NCBI GenBank assembly: GCA_902582875.1
Contig: CACHTV010000001.1
Coordinates: 62,001-126,000 of the forward strand
Source of the DNA: an uncultured Pelagibacteraceae bacterium
GTDB taxonomy: Bacteria > Pseudomonadota > Alphaproteobacteria > Pelagibacterales > Pelagibacteraceae
Length of the DNA: 64,000 nt
Direction of reading: 5' to 3'
The position numbers were made by a program, and so were the translations under genes. This document shows, piece after piece, positions 9,382 through 18,652 of this stretch (positions are counted from its first letter, which is position 1; every line of letters starts with the position of its first letter). The notes under the pieces were generated by a model. It ran no database searches. It saw only the letters and a list, made by a program, of their open reading frames with translations, and was not told the origin of the DNA.

Positions 9382-10943
9382 TATCTTTTATTTTTAAAAA
9401 TTAAAAAGATAAATAGATATGTAAATAAAAGAATAAAAAATATCAAATCATTTTTATTTTTAAATTCTGAATTTAATAAGGGAATATTCATCTCTATGCT
9501 CCCTGTTTCATGTGTATTTAATTTTTTAGTAATTTCTCCCTTATTATTTATTATAGCGCTTATTCCTTTGTTTGCTGATCTAACCAAGAATGAATTATTT
9601 TCAATAGATCTAAAAATTGCCTTAGCAAAATGTTGATGGGGGCCAATAGAACTTCCAAACCATCCATCTTCAGAAATATTCACTATAAGATTAGTTGCTT
9701 TATTAGTTTTTTGTGCAAGTTCTGGAAAAATAATTTCATAACAAATTAAAGGTAGAATGTTTAAATCATCAATTATAATATTTTTTTGTATATCGCCCTT
9801 TAAAAAAGAACCATGACCTTCTGTAATTTTTTTTAAACCAAATTTAGTTAAAACTTTCTCAAAAGGAAGAAACTCTCCAAAAGGAACTAGTTTTTTTTTA
9901 TTATATTGATGTAATAGTTGAAATTTATTATTCACTACAATTAAGCTATTAAAATATTTTCCACTTTTTTTATCTAATATATTAATACCAAATAAAATTA
10001 AGTGATTTTCTTTAAAATGGTTATTTATTAAACTCTTAAATTGAGAAATTTCATTAAAACTATATCCAGTGAAAACACCCTCCGGCCAAATAAAAAGAGT
10101 ATCCTGCTCTGAATCTGGATTGCTATATCTAACTAATTTTTTTATTCTCTTTTCTATCTCTTTAACAGAAGAGTTATATTTTAATTCAAAGTTTGGAGAT
10201 ATAACTTTTATATAAACTTTTTTATTACTTTCTAGATAATTAATTAAACCTTTATTCTTATTTATAGAAAAAGTTCCATAAATATAAATAAAAAAAATAA
10301 ATAGAAATGTAGAACTTAATATTAAAATTTTTTTACTTAATTTAGTTTTAAAAAATAAAACTGCTGGTACAGTAAAAATAGTTATAACTAAAAGATTAAA
10401 AGCAAATAAACCTAATAAATTAAGAATTTGTAAAACCTCAGTAAGCCATGACCAACTATAACCCCAAAGATTCCAAGGAAAGCCAGTTAAAATTTTACCT
10501 CTTAAATAATCTGATAAAGCAAAAGATCCTGAGAATAATAAAAGTGAAGAAAAATTATAACTTAAAAATTGACCTATTATTAAAGTTGTTAAACCAATAA
10601 AAAGCCCTAAAAAAAGAGGTATAAGTATTATAGCAAGAGGAATTAAATATTTAAAACTATCATCAAAAGTCAAAGAATAAGATATCCAGAAGATTCCACT
10701 CAAATAAAAACCAAACCCGAAACTGAAGCCGATCAAAAACAAATTTTTGCGATAAGGTTTTTTTCTATAAATATTTTTAGATTTTTGTTTTACATAGACT
10801 ATGAGTAAAAAAAAAATTGGCAATAAAAAAAAATTAATAAAAGAAAAATTAAATGGTTGAAAAGAAAATACAGCCAATAATCCTAAGCAAAAAGGCAACA
10901 AGTATAATACTATAGTTCTATTGTTTAATATTTTATCTAACAT
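9381..10943 (-). CDS. lnt: Apolipoprotein N-acyltransferase
   Basis: Lnt adds the third acyl chain to the N-terminal Cys of lipoproteins in the inner membrane. The 520-aa product begins with about six hydrophobic membrane segments (to about residue 225), followed by a periplasmic nitrilase-like domain holding the Glu-Lys-Cys triad: E288 in WPEGVFTGY, the Lys in [14 protein letters not shown] (about 349) and C401 in [13 protein letters not shown] last hydrophobic segment precedes the C-terminus. The window encodes several Lnt clients with lipoboxes (BON protein, DUF3576 protein, LptE). The order ybeY-lnt-metK matches other alphaproteobacteria. Confidence 0.96.
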   Translation of the reverse strand: MLDKILNNRTIVLYLLPFCLGLLAVFSFQPFNFSFINFFLLPIFFLLIVYVKQKSKNIYRKKPYRKNLFLIGFSFGFGFYLSGIFWISYSLTFDDSFKYLIPLAIILIPLFLGLFIGLTTLIIGQFLSYNFSSLLLFSGSFALSDYLRGKILTGFPWNLWGYSWSWLTEVLQILNLLGLFAFNLLVITIFTVPAVLFFKTKLSKKILILSSTFLFIFFIYIYGTFSINKNKGLINYLESNKKVYIKVISPNFELKYNSSVKEIEKRIKKLVRYSNPDSEQDTLFIWPEGVFTGYSFNEISQFKSLINNHFKENHLILFGINILDKKSGKYFNSLIVVNNKFQLLHQYNKKKLVPFGEFLPFEKVLTKFGLKKITEGHGSFLKGDIQKNIIIDDLNILPLICYEIIFPELAQKTNKATNLIVNISEDGWFGSSIGPHQHFAKAIFRSIENNSFLVRSANKGISAIINNKGEITKKLNTHETGSIEMNIPLLNSEFKNKNDLIFFILLFTYLFIFLIFKNKR

Positions 10944-11408
10944 TCAATTTATAAATTTAAGATATTTTTTTTCCATTTTATCCATACTATTAAAATCTTT
11001 ATTTTTTTTATGTTGGTAACCAAATAAATGCACTAAACCATGTATCCAAAGTTTATTTAATTCTTGCTGAAATCGAGTTTTATTTTTTTTGTTTTTTATC
11101 TTGCTAAGATTGATGATGATATCTCCCAGATAAACTTCTTTTTCACTCTTGATGATATCATTTAACTGTTTTTTTTCATAAAAAGGAAATGATAAGACAT
11201 CAGTAGATTTGTTTTTGTTTCTGAATTTTTTATTTAATTTCTTTATTTCTGTTGTTCCTGACAAAAGTAAAGAACATATTAAATTATTTTTTTTGTATAA
11301 TTTATTTTTCTTATTAAGTAGTTCTATCTTTTTATCAATAAATCTATGTGGATTTTTTATATATTTCTTCCAAATAATGTTATTTAGAATTACATTAATC
11401 TTTATCAT
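10944..11408 (-). CDS. ybeY: Endoribonuclease YbeY (rRNA maturation factor)
   Basis: YbeY is a metal-dependent RNase involved in 16S rRNA 3'-end maturation and ribosome quality control. The 154-aa sequence has the diagnostic three-His zinc motif HGLVHLFGYQH (H123, H127, H133) and the upstream STDVLSFPF strand typical of the family. It overlaps the end of phoH by 14 bases and its stop abuts lnt. The phoH-ybeY pair is widely conserved. The N-terminal part is Lys/Asn-rich, as usual in this genome. Confidence 0.93.
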   Translation of the reverse strand: MIKINVILNNIIWKKYIKNPHRFIDKKIELLNKKNKLYKKNNLICSLLLSGTTEIKKLNKKFRNKNKSTDVLSFPFYEKKQLNDIIKSEKEVYLGDIIINLSKIKNKKNKTRFQQELNKLWIHGLVHLFGYQHKKNKDFNSMDKMEKKYLKFIN

Positions 11409-12414
11409 CAGTGCTTTTTTTTTGATAAGCCCGAATAATTTTTGAGACCAGAGGATGTCTTACAACATCGGTATGGTCAAACTCTATAATTTTAATCTCT
11501 TTCAAATCTTTTAGAATATTTTTTGACTTTATGAGTCCAGATTGTGATTTATTAATTAAATCTATTTGAGATGGATCTCCATTAACCACTAATTTTGAAT
11601 TTTCTCCAATTCGAGTTAAAAACATTTTAATTTGTGTTTCTGTTGCATTTTGTGCTTCATCTAATATTGCAAAACAATTTTTTAAAGTTCTTCCCCTCAT
11701 AAATGCAAGTGGAGCGATTTCAATTTCTCCAGTTTCAATTTTCTTATCTATTTTATCTGCACCAAACAATTCATACAAAGCATCATAAAGTGGTCGTAAA
11801 TATGGATCTACCTTTTCTTTCATATCTCCAGGTAAAAAACCTAACTTTTCACCAGCTTCTACTGCCGGTCTTGATAAAATTACTCTCTCAATCTTTTTTT
11901 CCATCAACAAAGTTACTGCTACAGAAACTGCTAAAAAACTTTTTCCAGTTCCTGCGGGGCCTAGTGACATTACAATATCATTTTCTTTTAGTGCTTTTAT
12001 ATAATCCGACTGTTTTTCAGACCTAGCTATAACTGATTTTCTTGGAGTCTTAATTAACTGTTTAAATGATTGTACGTTTGATTCTTTTGGTTTCATATTT
12101 TTTTTAACTGACAACATAATATCGCTTTTTTCAATAAGATTAGTCAAAAGATATTTGCCAATTAAAAATTTAATTGCTTCTGAAAAATCATTTAAATTAC
12201 CCTCTTTTCCTTTACATGTAATAGAATTCCCTCTAAAAAAAATTACTGTGCTAGTTAACTTCTCTAACTCCTTTAAATTTTGATCAAATTGACCAACGAT
12301 TGACATTAACATTGTGTTATCAGTAATTTGAATATTAATTGTTTCTGAGTCAATTTTTCTTATGATTAAATTTTGATCTAACTTACTTATCTCTGACATA
12401 AATTTATGCTGCAC
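11395..12414 (-). CDS. phoH: PhoH-like ATPase (YbeZ)
   Basis: PhoH/YbeZ proteins are P-loop NTPases related to RNA helicases and are found beside ybeY, with a likely role in RNA metabolism. The 339-aa sequence has a small N-terminal RNA-binding-like region (about 1-100), then Walker A GPAGTGKS (152-159), Walker B with FAILDEAQNAT and the VVNGDPSQIDL motif. The listed start is a GTG at 12414 inside miaB; an ATG at 12399 (MSEISKLDQ) just after the miaB stop is an equally good or better start. Confidence 0.93.
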   Translation of the reverse strand: MQHKFMSEISKLDQNLIIRKIDSETINIQITDNTMLMSIVGQFDQNLKELEKLTSTVIFFRGNSITCKGKEGNLNDFSEAIKFLIGKYLLTNLIEKSDIMLSVKKNMKPKESNVQSFKQLIKTPRKSVIARSEKQSDYIKALKENDIVMSLGPAGTGKSFLAVSVAVTLLMEKKIERVILSRPAVEAGEKLGFLPGDMKEKVDPYLRPLYDALYELFGADKIDKKIETGEIEIAPLAFMRGRTLKNCFAILDEAQNATETQIKMFLTRIGENSKLVVNGDPSQIDLINKSQSGLIKSKNILKDLKEIKIIEFDHTDVVRHPLVSKIIRAYQKKSTDDKD

Positions 12415-13738
12415 ATTCCTTTGGTTTGTCTTTTAAAACGACTTCACCAAATAAAGTATTTTGATTACAACTCTGAATTTTAACTTTTTTTATTTTACCT
12501 ATTAAATTTTCATTGCTATTAACAATAACAGAATTAAAAAATTCATCTCTACCAAAAAATGTGTTTGGACCTCTAGCATTATTTTCAAATAACACTTTAG
12601 CATTTGAATGAACAAGCTCTTTTCTATATTTTTTCTTTACTTCATCAGCTACTCTTTGAAAGATAAATAATCTTTCCTTAGCAGTTTTGTCATCTATCTT
12701 TTTTAAATTTGCCGCTGGTGTTCCTGGCCTTGCACTAAAAGTAAAAGAATATGAATTTATAAATTCTATTTGTTTCATCAGTAATACCGTTTGTTCAAAA
12801 TCGCTTTTAGTTTCACCTGGATAAGCAATAATAAAATCACTAGAAAATTTTATAGTTGGCTTCTTTTTTTTTAGTTTTTCAATTGTTTCTAGATACTCCT
12901 CTATTGAATGATTTCTATTCATATTTTTTAAAATCTTTGTTGAACCGCTCTGAACTGGCAAGTGTAAAAGTGGCATTAATTTTTCACATTCTTCATGTGC
13001 ATCTATAAGATCGTTAGTAAAATCTTTTGGATGAGAGGTTGTATACCTTATTCTCTCTAAATCTTTAATTTCATTAAGAGAATACAATAAATTAGAAAGT
13101 TTTAGGTTTTTGAAACTATAAGCATTTACATTTTGTCCCAATAAAATAATTTCTTTTACGCCATTTTCAACTAGCTGTTTTGCTTCACTTAAAATTTCTG
13201 CAGAGGATCTAGAATATTCTGGGCCTCTAGTATAAGGAACTACACAGAATTTACAAAATTTATCACATCCTTCTTGAATAGTTAAAAAAGATGAAATTTT
13301 ATTACTAGAATTTTTAACTAAATTAAGTTGATCAAATTTCTCAATAACATCAAATTCAGTTGAATTTATTTTTTTATCTTTGTTTTCCCTATCTAAAATT
13401 ATCCTATTTATTTCATGATAAGATTGTGGACCAATCACTGCGTCTATATATTTTTCTTTTTCTAATAATACTTCTCCTTCTGCCTGGGCTACACAACCAG
13501 CAATTAATATGATTGGTTTTTTCTTAGTCCTAAACTCTTTTTTTACTCTACCTATCTCATGATAAACTTTTTCAGTAGCTTTTTCTCTTATATGACAAGT
13601 GTTAAGAATATAGCAATCTGCTTCTTGAATATTTTTTGTTAAATTATAATTAATCTTTCTTGTTAAGTCTAAAATACGATTACTATCGTATTCATTCATT
13701 TGACATCCCAATGTTTTAATAAATATTTTTTTTGACAA
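12404..13738 (-). CDS. miaB: tRNA-2-methylthio-N6-dimethylallyladenosine synthase
   Basis: MiaB is a radical-SAM methylthiotransferase that modifies A37 of tRNAs reading codons starting with U. The 444-aa protein has the N-terminal UPF0004 domain with its three cluster Cys (LGCQMNEYDS, NTCHIREKA, AGCVAQ), the radical-SAM CxxxCxxC in EGCDKFCKFCVVPYTRG, and a C-terminal TRAM domain. It lies one base after fur and slightly overlaps phoH. All expected Cys residues are present. Confidence 0.96.
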   Translation of the reverse strand: MSKKIFIKTLGCQMNEYDSNRILDLTRKINYNLTKNIQEADCYILNTCHIREKATEKVYHEIGRVKKEFRTKKKPIILIAGCVAQAEGEVLLEKEKYIDAVIGPQSYHEINRIILDRENKDKKINSTEFDVIEKFDQLNLVKNSSNKISSFLTIQEGCDKFCKFCVVPYTRGPEYSRSSAEILSEAKQLVENGVKEIILLGQNVNAYSFKNLKLSNLLYSLNEIKDLERIRYTTSHPKDFTNDLIDAHEECEKLMPLLHLPVQSGSTKILKNMNRNHSIEEYLETIEKLKKKKPTIKFSSDFIIAYPGETKSDFEQTVLLMKQIEFINSYSFTFSARPGTPAANLKKIDDKTAKERLFIFQRVADEVKKKYRKELVHSNAKVLFENNARGPNTFFGRDEFFNSVIVNSNENLIGKIKKVKIQSCNQNTLFGEVVLKDKPKECAA

Positions 13739-13739
13739 T

Positions 13740-14165
13740 TTATTTTTTGATTTTTAATCCGTATAGTTCTAGTTTATGGTCGACAAGCTTGTATCCTAAT
13801 TTTTTTGCCATCGCATTTTGTAATTTTTCTATATCTTTGTCCACAAATTCTATTATCTCTCCACTATTAATATCTATTAGATGATCATGATGTTCATCAG
13901 GAGATTGTTCGTATCTTGCTTTGCCACCTTTAAAATCATGTTTTTCAACAATGCCGGACTCTTCAAATAATTTCACAGTTCTGTAAACTGTAGCAATACT
14001 AATTTTATTATCTATCTCACTAACTCTTTTGTGCAACTCATCTACATCTGGATGATCTTTAGCTCCATATTTCTGTTTAGAGTCAGACATGACCTGAGCT
14101 ATAACTCTTCTTTGATCAGTGAGTCTAACCCCTTTTAATTTACATTTTTCTTCTATTGCATTCAT
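13740..14165 (-). CDS. fur: Fur-family metal-responsive regulator
   Basis: Fur-family proteins are dimeric winged-helix repressors sensing iron, manganese or zinc. The 141-aa product has the N-terminal winged helix (about 1-85, with ISIATVYRTVKLFEESGIV as recognition region) and the dimerisation domain with the metal motif HHDHLIDINSG. The C-terminal CxxC zinc pairs of some Fur proteins are missing, as in rhizobial Fur/Mur-like members. Which metal it senses cannot be told from sequence alone. Its place between tsaB and miaB matches other alphaproteobacteria, except that rimI, often found there, is absent. Confidence 0.9.
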   Translation of the reverse strand: MNAIEEKCKLKGVRLTDQRRVIAQVMSDSKQKYGAKDHPDVDELHKRVSEIDNKISIATVYRTVKLFEESGIVEKHDFKGGKARYEQSPDEHHDHLIDINSGEIIEFVDKDIEKLQNAMAKKLGYKLVDHKLELYGLKIKK

Positions 14166-14176
14166 AATTTATTAAT

Positions 14177-14560
14177 TTAACTTAAATATAATGGTTTAAT
14201 CAATTTTTTTTCAATTAATTTTTTATTAATTAAAAGTTCAATATTTTCAAGGTTAAATTGAGATAAATTTTCATCTTTAAATCCAAATAACTTTACATTA
14301 TTTGATATTTTAATTCCTTTCGCTACAGCTAAAGCTACTCGTATAGTTGAAAAACTGCCAGGCCCATTATTTACAAGAACTGTAAAATCTTCATCAATAT
14401 TTGCTTTGTGCTTATTGATAAAATTTAATATGGTTAAGGCTAATATTTCGTTATTTTTAATTTTAGTTTTAAAATCATGAACAAAAAAATTATTATTTAT
14501 TTTTAAACCAATTTTATCATTTTTGCCTGTGCAATTTATTATTAAAAAATCTTTTATCAT
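14177..14560 (-). CDS. tsaB: Short TsaB (tRNA threonylcarbamoyladenosine synthesis)
   Basis: TsaB partners TsaD and TsaE in making t6A37 in ANN-decoding tRNAs. The 127 residues begin at the first beta strand (DFLIINCTGKNDKIGLKI) and include the hallmark GPGSFSTIRVALAVAKGIK (about 66-85), ending in a KPLYLS tail like the family C-terminus. Typical TsaB is about 200-230 aa, so most of the C-terminal lobe is missing although the last few residues are kept; this looks like internal shrinkage, not a broken end. The 5' end overlaps the divergent deacetylase gene by 30-38 bases. Confidence 0.82.
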   Translation of the reverse strand: MIKDFLIINCTGKNDKIGLKINNNFFVHDFKTKIKNNEILALTILNFINKHKANIDEDFTVLVNNGPGSFSTIRVALAVAKGIKISNNVKLFGFKDENLSQFNLENIELLINKKLIEKKLIKPLYLS

Positions 14561-15584
14561 CTTTATACTTATAATTTTTTTATTTCTTCAAAACAATTCA
14601 TATTCGACTTCATCTGCAAAAACTTTTAATGATTATGGCTTAATATCAATAATGTATCATAGGTTTAATGAAAGCAAATATCCATCAACAAATATACAAT
14701 TAGAAATTTTTAAGGAACAATTAAAAATAATAGAAAATGAAGGTATCCAATTTATTCATCCAATGAAATTTAAAGAACATCTCTCAAAAAATAAGAAAGA
14801 AAGAAAAGTTTTATTAACTATAGATGATGGTCTATTGTCGTTTTATAAAAATGCCTGGCCAATTTTAAAAAAAAAGAAAATACCTTTTATTTTATTTGTA
14901 AATACTAGAGAAGTTGGGTCTTTTAATTATATGGATTGGAATCAAATTCTTGAGCTTCATCAGTCTGATCATGTCGAAATTGGAAATCATAGTCATTCTC
15001 ATGAATACCTTGTAGAGGAAAGCGCAGAAACAATTGAAAAAGATATTAAAAAATCAATTGAAATTTTTAATAAAAAACTCGGAAAAAATTCAGATTTCTT
15101 TTCTTATCCATTTGGTGAATATAGTGAAGAATTTAAAAAGATAATTAAAGAATTTGGTTTTAAATATGCGTTTGGCCAACACTCAGGTGTGATTGATGAA
15201 ACTAAAGACCTATGGGAACTTCCAAGATTTCCAATAAACGAAAAATATGGAGAATTAGATAGATTTAAAACTTTAATGAAAACACTTCCACTCAAATACA
15301 AAAAAATTACCCCTCAAGATAAATATTTATTACAATCTCAAAATCCACCAAGTGTTAAAATTTATTTTCAAGAAAATATAAACAACCTTAAACAAATTAC
15401 ATGTTTTTCAAATGAAGGTAATAAATGGAGAAATTCTAAAATCTCTTTTGTTGAAGAGAATATTTTAGAAATAAAGATTGATGAGAAATTTTTAGGAGAA
15501 CGTGGACGTATTAATTGTTCTTTAAGAGAGAGTGATGGTTTTTGGCGTTGGCTTGGAGTTCAATTTGTAATTGCGGAAAAATAA
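14523..15584 (+). CDS. Exported polysaccharide deacetylase family protein
   Basis: The product (about 350 aa) belongs to the NodB-like polysaccharide deacetylases. Visible are the SIMYHRFNES opening, the LLTIDDGLLSFYKNAWPIL catalytic Asp-Asp motif (about 98-116), EIGNHSHSHEYL with the metal-binding His pair, and FFSYPFGEYSEEF. An N-terminal hydrophobic stretch (FIIFILIIFLFLQ) is a signal peptide or anchor, so it acts in the envelope. No ATG precedes the signal peptide: the start is TTG at 14523 or GTG at 14529, both within the tsaB coding region on the other strand. The substrate is unknown. The C-terminal 90 residues may form a separate beta domain. Confidence 0.85.
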   Translation: MPVQFIIKKSFIIFILIIFLFLQNNSYSTSSAKTFNDYGLISIMYHRFNESKYPSTNIQLEIFKEQLKIIENEGIQFIHPMKFKEHLSKNKKERKVLLTIDDGLLSFYKNAWPILKKKKIPFILFVNTREVGSFNYMDWNQILELHQSDHVEIGNHSHSHEYLVEESAETIEKDIKKSIEIFNKKLGKNSDFFSYPFGEYSEEFKKIIKEFGFKYAFGQHSGVIDETKDLWELPRFPINEKYGELDRFKTLMKTLPLKYKKITPQDKYLLQSQNPPSVKIYFQENINNLKQITCFSNEGNKWRNSKISFVEENILEIKIDEKFLGERGRINCSLRESDGFWRWLGVQFVIAEK

Positions 15585-15587
15585 TCT

Positions 15588-17084
15588 TTATAAATTTAGT
15601 TCTTGTCTTTGAACTGAATTTGCTAATCTAACCGGTTCAAAATCCATTAATCTATTCTGAATAATTATTTGTGCCAAAATTTTAGTATATTCACTTCCAG
15701 TTTCAGCGTAATTACCTAAAGTTTTTGCTAACTTTAAGCCATTAATTTCTTTATTTTTGTTTCTTAAACTTTGTCTTTTTTCTCTAAATTTTACATAGCT
15801 TTTATGAGTATTTAAATTATTTTTATAAGCCTTAACAGATGCCCTCAAAATTGGAAATCTTAAGATTTTATGATTTTTAGACTTATCTTTTAATAATGGT
15901 TCAATTCCCTTTCCATTCCAAGTCCATTGACCAAATATTGCATTTCCTTCTAAGGCAAAACGAGATGTTCCCCAACCACTTTCTTTAGCAGCTTGAGCTA
16001 AAGCAATTGATGCAGGAATTATATCCATCCTTACTTTTAATTCTTCTATGCCACCTTTTTTTACCTTATATTCTAAGAACTTTTGCCGTAACCATTGTTT
16101 CTCTTTACTTGTTGTAGTTTTCTTAGAGGTAATATCTTTTAATTTAAATCTATCATCCAATATCTTTTCATTCTCAGCAACAATTAGAGGAAGAACAATT
16201 TTAATAAAAGTCTCTTTTTTTAATTTAACACTTTGAATTTCATCTAAATCCTTAGGAAATTGAGTAAAGTAAATAGGCTGTACTGTTTTCTGATATCTTA
16301 CAGTATTTAAGTCATACTCTACATCCTCAAACAGACTTAAAACTGTTTCAGTTTTTAAATTTAAATCAGGCAAAATAAGTTCGGTAACTTTTTCTTTTTT
16401 TTTAATTTTTTTTGTAGGTTTTTTAACTTCTTTTTTTACTTTAACTTCTGGTTTTTTAACTTCTTTTTTCTGTTCAAGTTCTGGCTTTTTAATTTTTTCT
16501 TCTTTCTCAACTATTTGTTTTCCTCCAGATCTTTCTAAATTTTTAAATGTAGTAACACCAGAAGCTAAAACTGTTAAAACTCCTATAAGAACAAAAAAAG
16601 CCGTGACAACTTTACCAGATTTACCTTTGTTGATTTGCTGATCATAAATTCCATGGAATAAATTAGTTAAAGCATTAGAAAAAAAGCTATAAATTGCTAT
16701 TCCAACTTTCGGAAAAGTGTTTAAAACTCCAAGTCCAGCAAGTCCTAAAGATCTCCATAAATTAGATAAAAATCTAGAAAATGATCTTGAACTGTCTTCT
16801 TTAAAATAAGTTATTTGTCTAGAAACTTTTGAGGCTTTTTTAGAGCTATCATCTTTAAAATCATCTATTCTTTTCGATACTCTAGATAATGGTTTAGTAA
16901 AATTTTCTTTGAAAAAATTTGTTTTAAAATCTTTTGGAATAATAATCTTATTTTTTTTTAAGATTAGCTCTAGTTGACCTGTTGTTAAATTTTTTCTTCT
17001 TTTTAAATAGTCTTTAATTTCTTTTACATCATAGATATGGGCCAGTTCTATTAATTGATCTCTGTAGCTTAATCTTTTTTTCAT
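15588..17084 (-). CDS. Membrane-anchored Bax-like glucosaminidase (GH73-type)
   Basis: This 498-aa protein is modular. An N-terminal helical part (about 1-60) is followed by two related segments (SRVSKRIDDFKDDSS and SKVSRQITYFKEDSS), hydrophobic stretches including one membrane segment (VVTAFFVLIGVLTVLASGV), a KKPE-rich spacer, and a C-terminal domain like E. coli Bax / N-acetylglucosaminidase (PASIALAQAAKESGWGTSRFA with the catalytic-type Glu, GNAIFGQWTW, and a YAETGSEYTKILAQII tail). It probably cuts peptidoglycan in the periplasm. I chose the ATG at 17084, one base after the nfuA stop, over the tracked TTG at 17099. Confidence 0.85.
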   Translation of the reverse strand: MKKRLSYRDQLIELAHIYDVKEIKDYLKRRKNLTTGQLELILKKNKIIIPKDFKTNFFKENFTKPLSRVSKRIDDFKDDSSKKASKVSRQITYFKEDSSRSFSRFLSNLWRSLGLAGLGVLNTFPKVGIAIYSFFSNALTNLFHGIYDQQINKGKSGKVVTAFFVLIGVLTVLASGVTTFKNLERSGGKQIVEKEEKIKKPELEQKKEVKKPEVKVKKEVKKPTKKIKKKEKVTELILPDLNLKTETVLSLFEDVEYDLNTVRYQKTVQPIYFTQFPKDLDEIQSVKLKKETFIKIVLPLIVAENEKILDDRFKLKDITSKKTTTSKEKQWLRQKFLEYKVKKGGIEELKVRMDIIPASIALAQAAKESGWGTSRFALEGNAIFGQWTWNGKGIEPLLKDKSKNHKILRFPILRASVKAYKNNLNTHKSYVKFREKRQSLRNKNKEINGLKLAKTLGNYAETGSEYTKILAQIIIQNRLMDFEPVRLANSVQRQELNL

Positions 17085-17085
17085 T

Positions 17086-17631
17086 TTAATTTGCCTCAAC
17101 TGAATTTACTTCTTTTACGTAATGTTTTAAAAGATTCTGTACACCTTGTTTTAAGGTCATTAATGAACTAGGACAACCAGAACAACTTCCTTGAAGTTCA
17201 ACTTTAACAACTCCGTTTTCAAAAGATTTAAATTTTATATCTCCGCCATCTCTAGCTACAGCTGGTCTAATTTTAGTATCTAAAACATCAAGTATTTTTT
17301 TAATTGTCTCATCACTCTCACTCTTAACACTTACTTTTTTTTCTTCTTTTAAAATAGGTTCCTTGTGATTTTCAAAATAATGATTTAAATGTGAAATAAC
17401 CATTGGCTTTAATTCATTCCAAGTAATATCTTTTGTTTTTTTTACTGATAAAAAGTTCTTAGACAGCAAAACTAACTCTACACCCTTAAAACTTAATAAT
17501 TCTTTAATAAAAGGGTTGGTCACTTTATTAATTGTATTTTTTTGAAACTCTTCAGTTCCAACTGCTGAAATTATATTTTCAGACAAAAATTTTAAAGACT
17601 CAGGATTTGGCGTCTGTTCAGTTTGGATCAT
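17086..17631 (-). CDS. nfuA: Fe-S cluster carrier protein, NfuA/NifU type
   Basis: Nfu proteins take [4Fe-4S] clusters from the assembly machinery to target enzymes. The 181-aa product has the N-terminal Nfu_N domain (EQTPNPESLKFLSEN start, about 1-90) and the C-terminal NifU domain (about 105-175) with the cluster-binding CSGCPSS motif and RPAVARDGGDIKF. This two-domain form is the common alphaproteobacterial Nfu. MiaB in this window is a plausible client. It lies between trpS and the Bax-like gene in one minus-strand run. Confidence 0.94.
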   Translation of the reverse strand: MIQTEQTPNPESLKFLSENIISAVGTEEFQKNTINKVTNPFIKELLSFKGVELVLLSKNFLSVKKTKDITWNELKPMVISHLNHYFENHKEPILKEEKKVSVKSESDETIKKILDVLDTKIRPAVARDGGDIKFKSFENGVVKVELQGSCSGCPSSLMTLKQGVQNLLKHYVKEVNSVEAN

Positions 17632-17646
17632 GTAGGTAATTGTATA

Positions 17647-18651
17647 TTATATCAAACCAACTTTTTCACGTATATTTTTTAGGTTTTCCTCAGCTATAAT
17701 GCCAGCTTTTTCGGTGCCTTTTTTTAATATCTTAATTAAATGAGCTTTATCTTTCATTAATTTAATGATCTCTTTACCAACTGGACAAATCTCGCTAATT
17801 AAAAGATCTGCAAGTTTTGTTTTTATATAAGAGTATTCTTTTCCTCCCATTTCTTTTAAAACCTTTTCTAGATTAGTTTTAGATACCTCTGAATATATAT
17901 TTAAAAGATTTAATGCCTCAGGTTTATTTTCTAAAGATTTAAGATTATCAGGAATAGGCTCTGAATCTGATTTAGCTTTTTTAATTTTTTTTACAATTTC
18001 ATCAGGACCATCTTTAAGATTAATTCTTGAATAGTCAGACTCTTCAGATTTGCTCATTTTTTTTGTTCCGTCTCTTAAACTCATTACTCGAGAAATATTT
18101 TTAAGAATAAGTGGTTCAGGTAAAGGAAAAAATCCATTACAATTAAAGTCTTTATTAAATTTTTGTGCAATGTCTCTTGATAATTCTAAATGTTGTTTTT
18201 GATCTGCTCCGACAGGAACATGAGTCGCCTTGTACAGTAAAATATCTGCAGCCATTAAATTTGGATAAATGTAAAGACCAACACTTGCTTTTTCCTTATC
18301 TGATCCTGCTTTATCTTTAAATTGAGTCATTCTATTTAACCAGCCAATTCTTGAAATACAATTAAAGATCCAAGCTAGCTCAGAATGAGCAGAAACTGAA
18401 GATTGATTAAAAATTATGCTTTTATTTGAGTCAAGGCCTGAGGCTAAAAAACTCGCAGTAGTTTCCAAAATATTATTTTTTAAATCTTTAGGATTTTGAA
18501 AAGTAGTTATAGCATGCAGATCAACTACGCAATAAATACAGCTTTTCTCTTTTTGTAATAATACAAAATTTTTTAATGCTCCCAGATAATTTCCTAAATG
18601 AAGGTTGCCTGTGGGTTGAACGCCAGAAAATACTAATTTTTTATCACTCAT
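17647..18651 (-). CDS. trpS: Tryptophanyl-tRNA synthetase
   Basis: Class I synthetase charging tRNA-Trp. The 334-aa sequence has the HIGH-like PTGNLHLGNYLG near the N-terminus, the adenylate-forming region VGADQKQHLELSRDIA, and the KMSKS motif in TKKMSKSEESD (about 197-207). Length is standard. It is one base from murJ and 15 bases from nfuA, so probably in the same transcript. No anomaly seen. Confidence 0.97.
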   Translation of the reverse strand: MSDKKLVFSGVQPTGNLHLGNYLGALKNFVLLQKEKSCIYCVVDLHAITTFQNPKDLKNNILETTASFLASGLDSNKSIIFNQSSVSAHSELAWIFNCISRIGWLNRMTQFKDKAGSDKEKASVGLYIYPNLMAADILLYKATHVPVGADQKQHLELSRDIAQKFNKDFNCNGFFPLPEPLILKNISRVMSLRDGTKKMSKSEESDYSRINLKDGPDEIVKKIKKAKSDSEPIPDNLKSLENKPEALNLLNIYSEVSKTNLEKVLKEMGGKEYSYIKTKLADLLISEICPVGKEIIKLMKDKAHLIKILKKGTEKAGIIAEENLKNIREKVGLI

Positions 18652-18652
18652 T

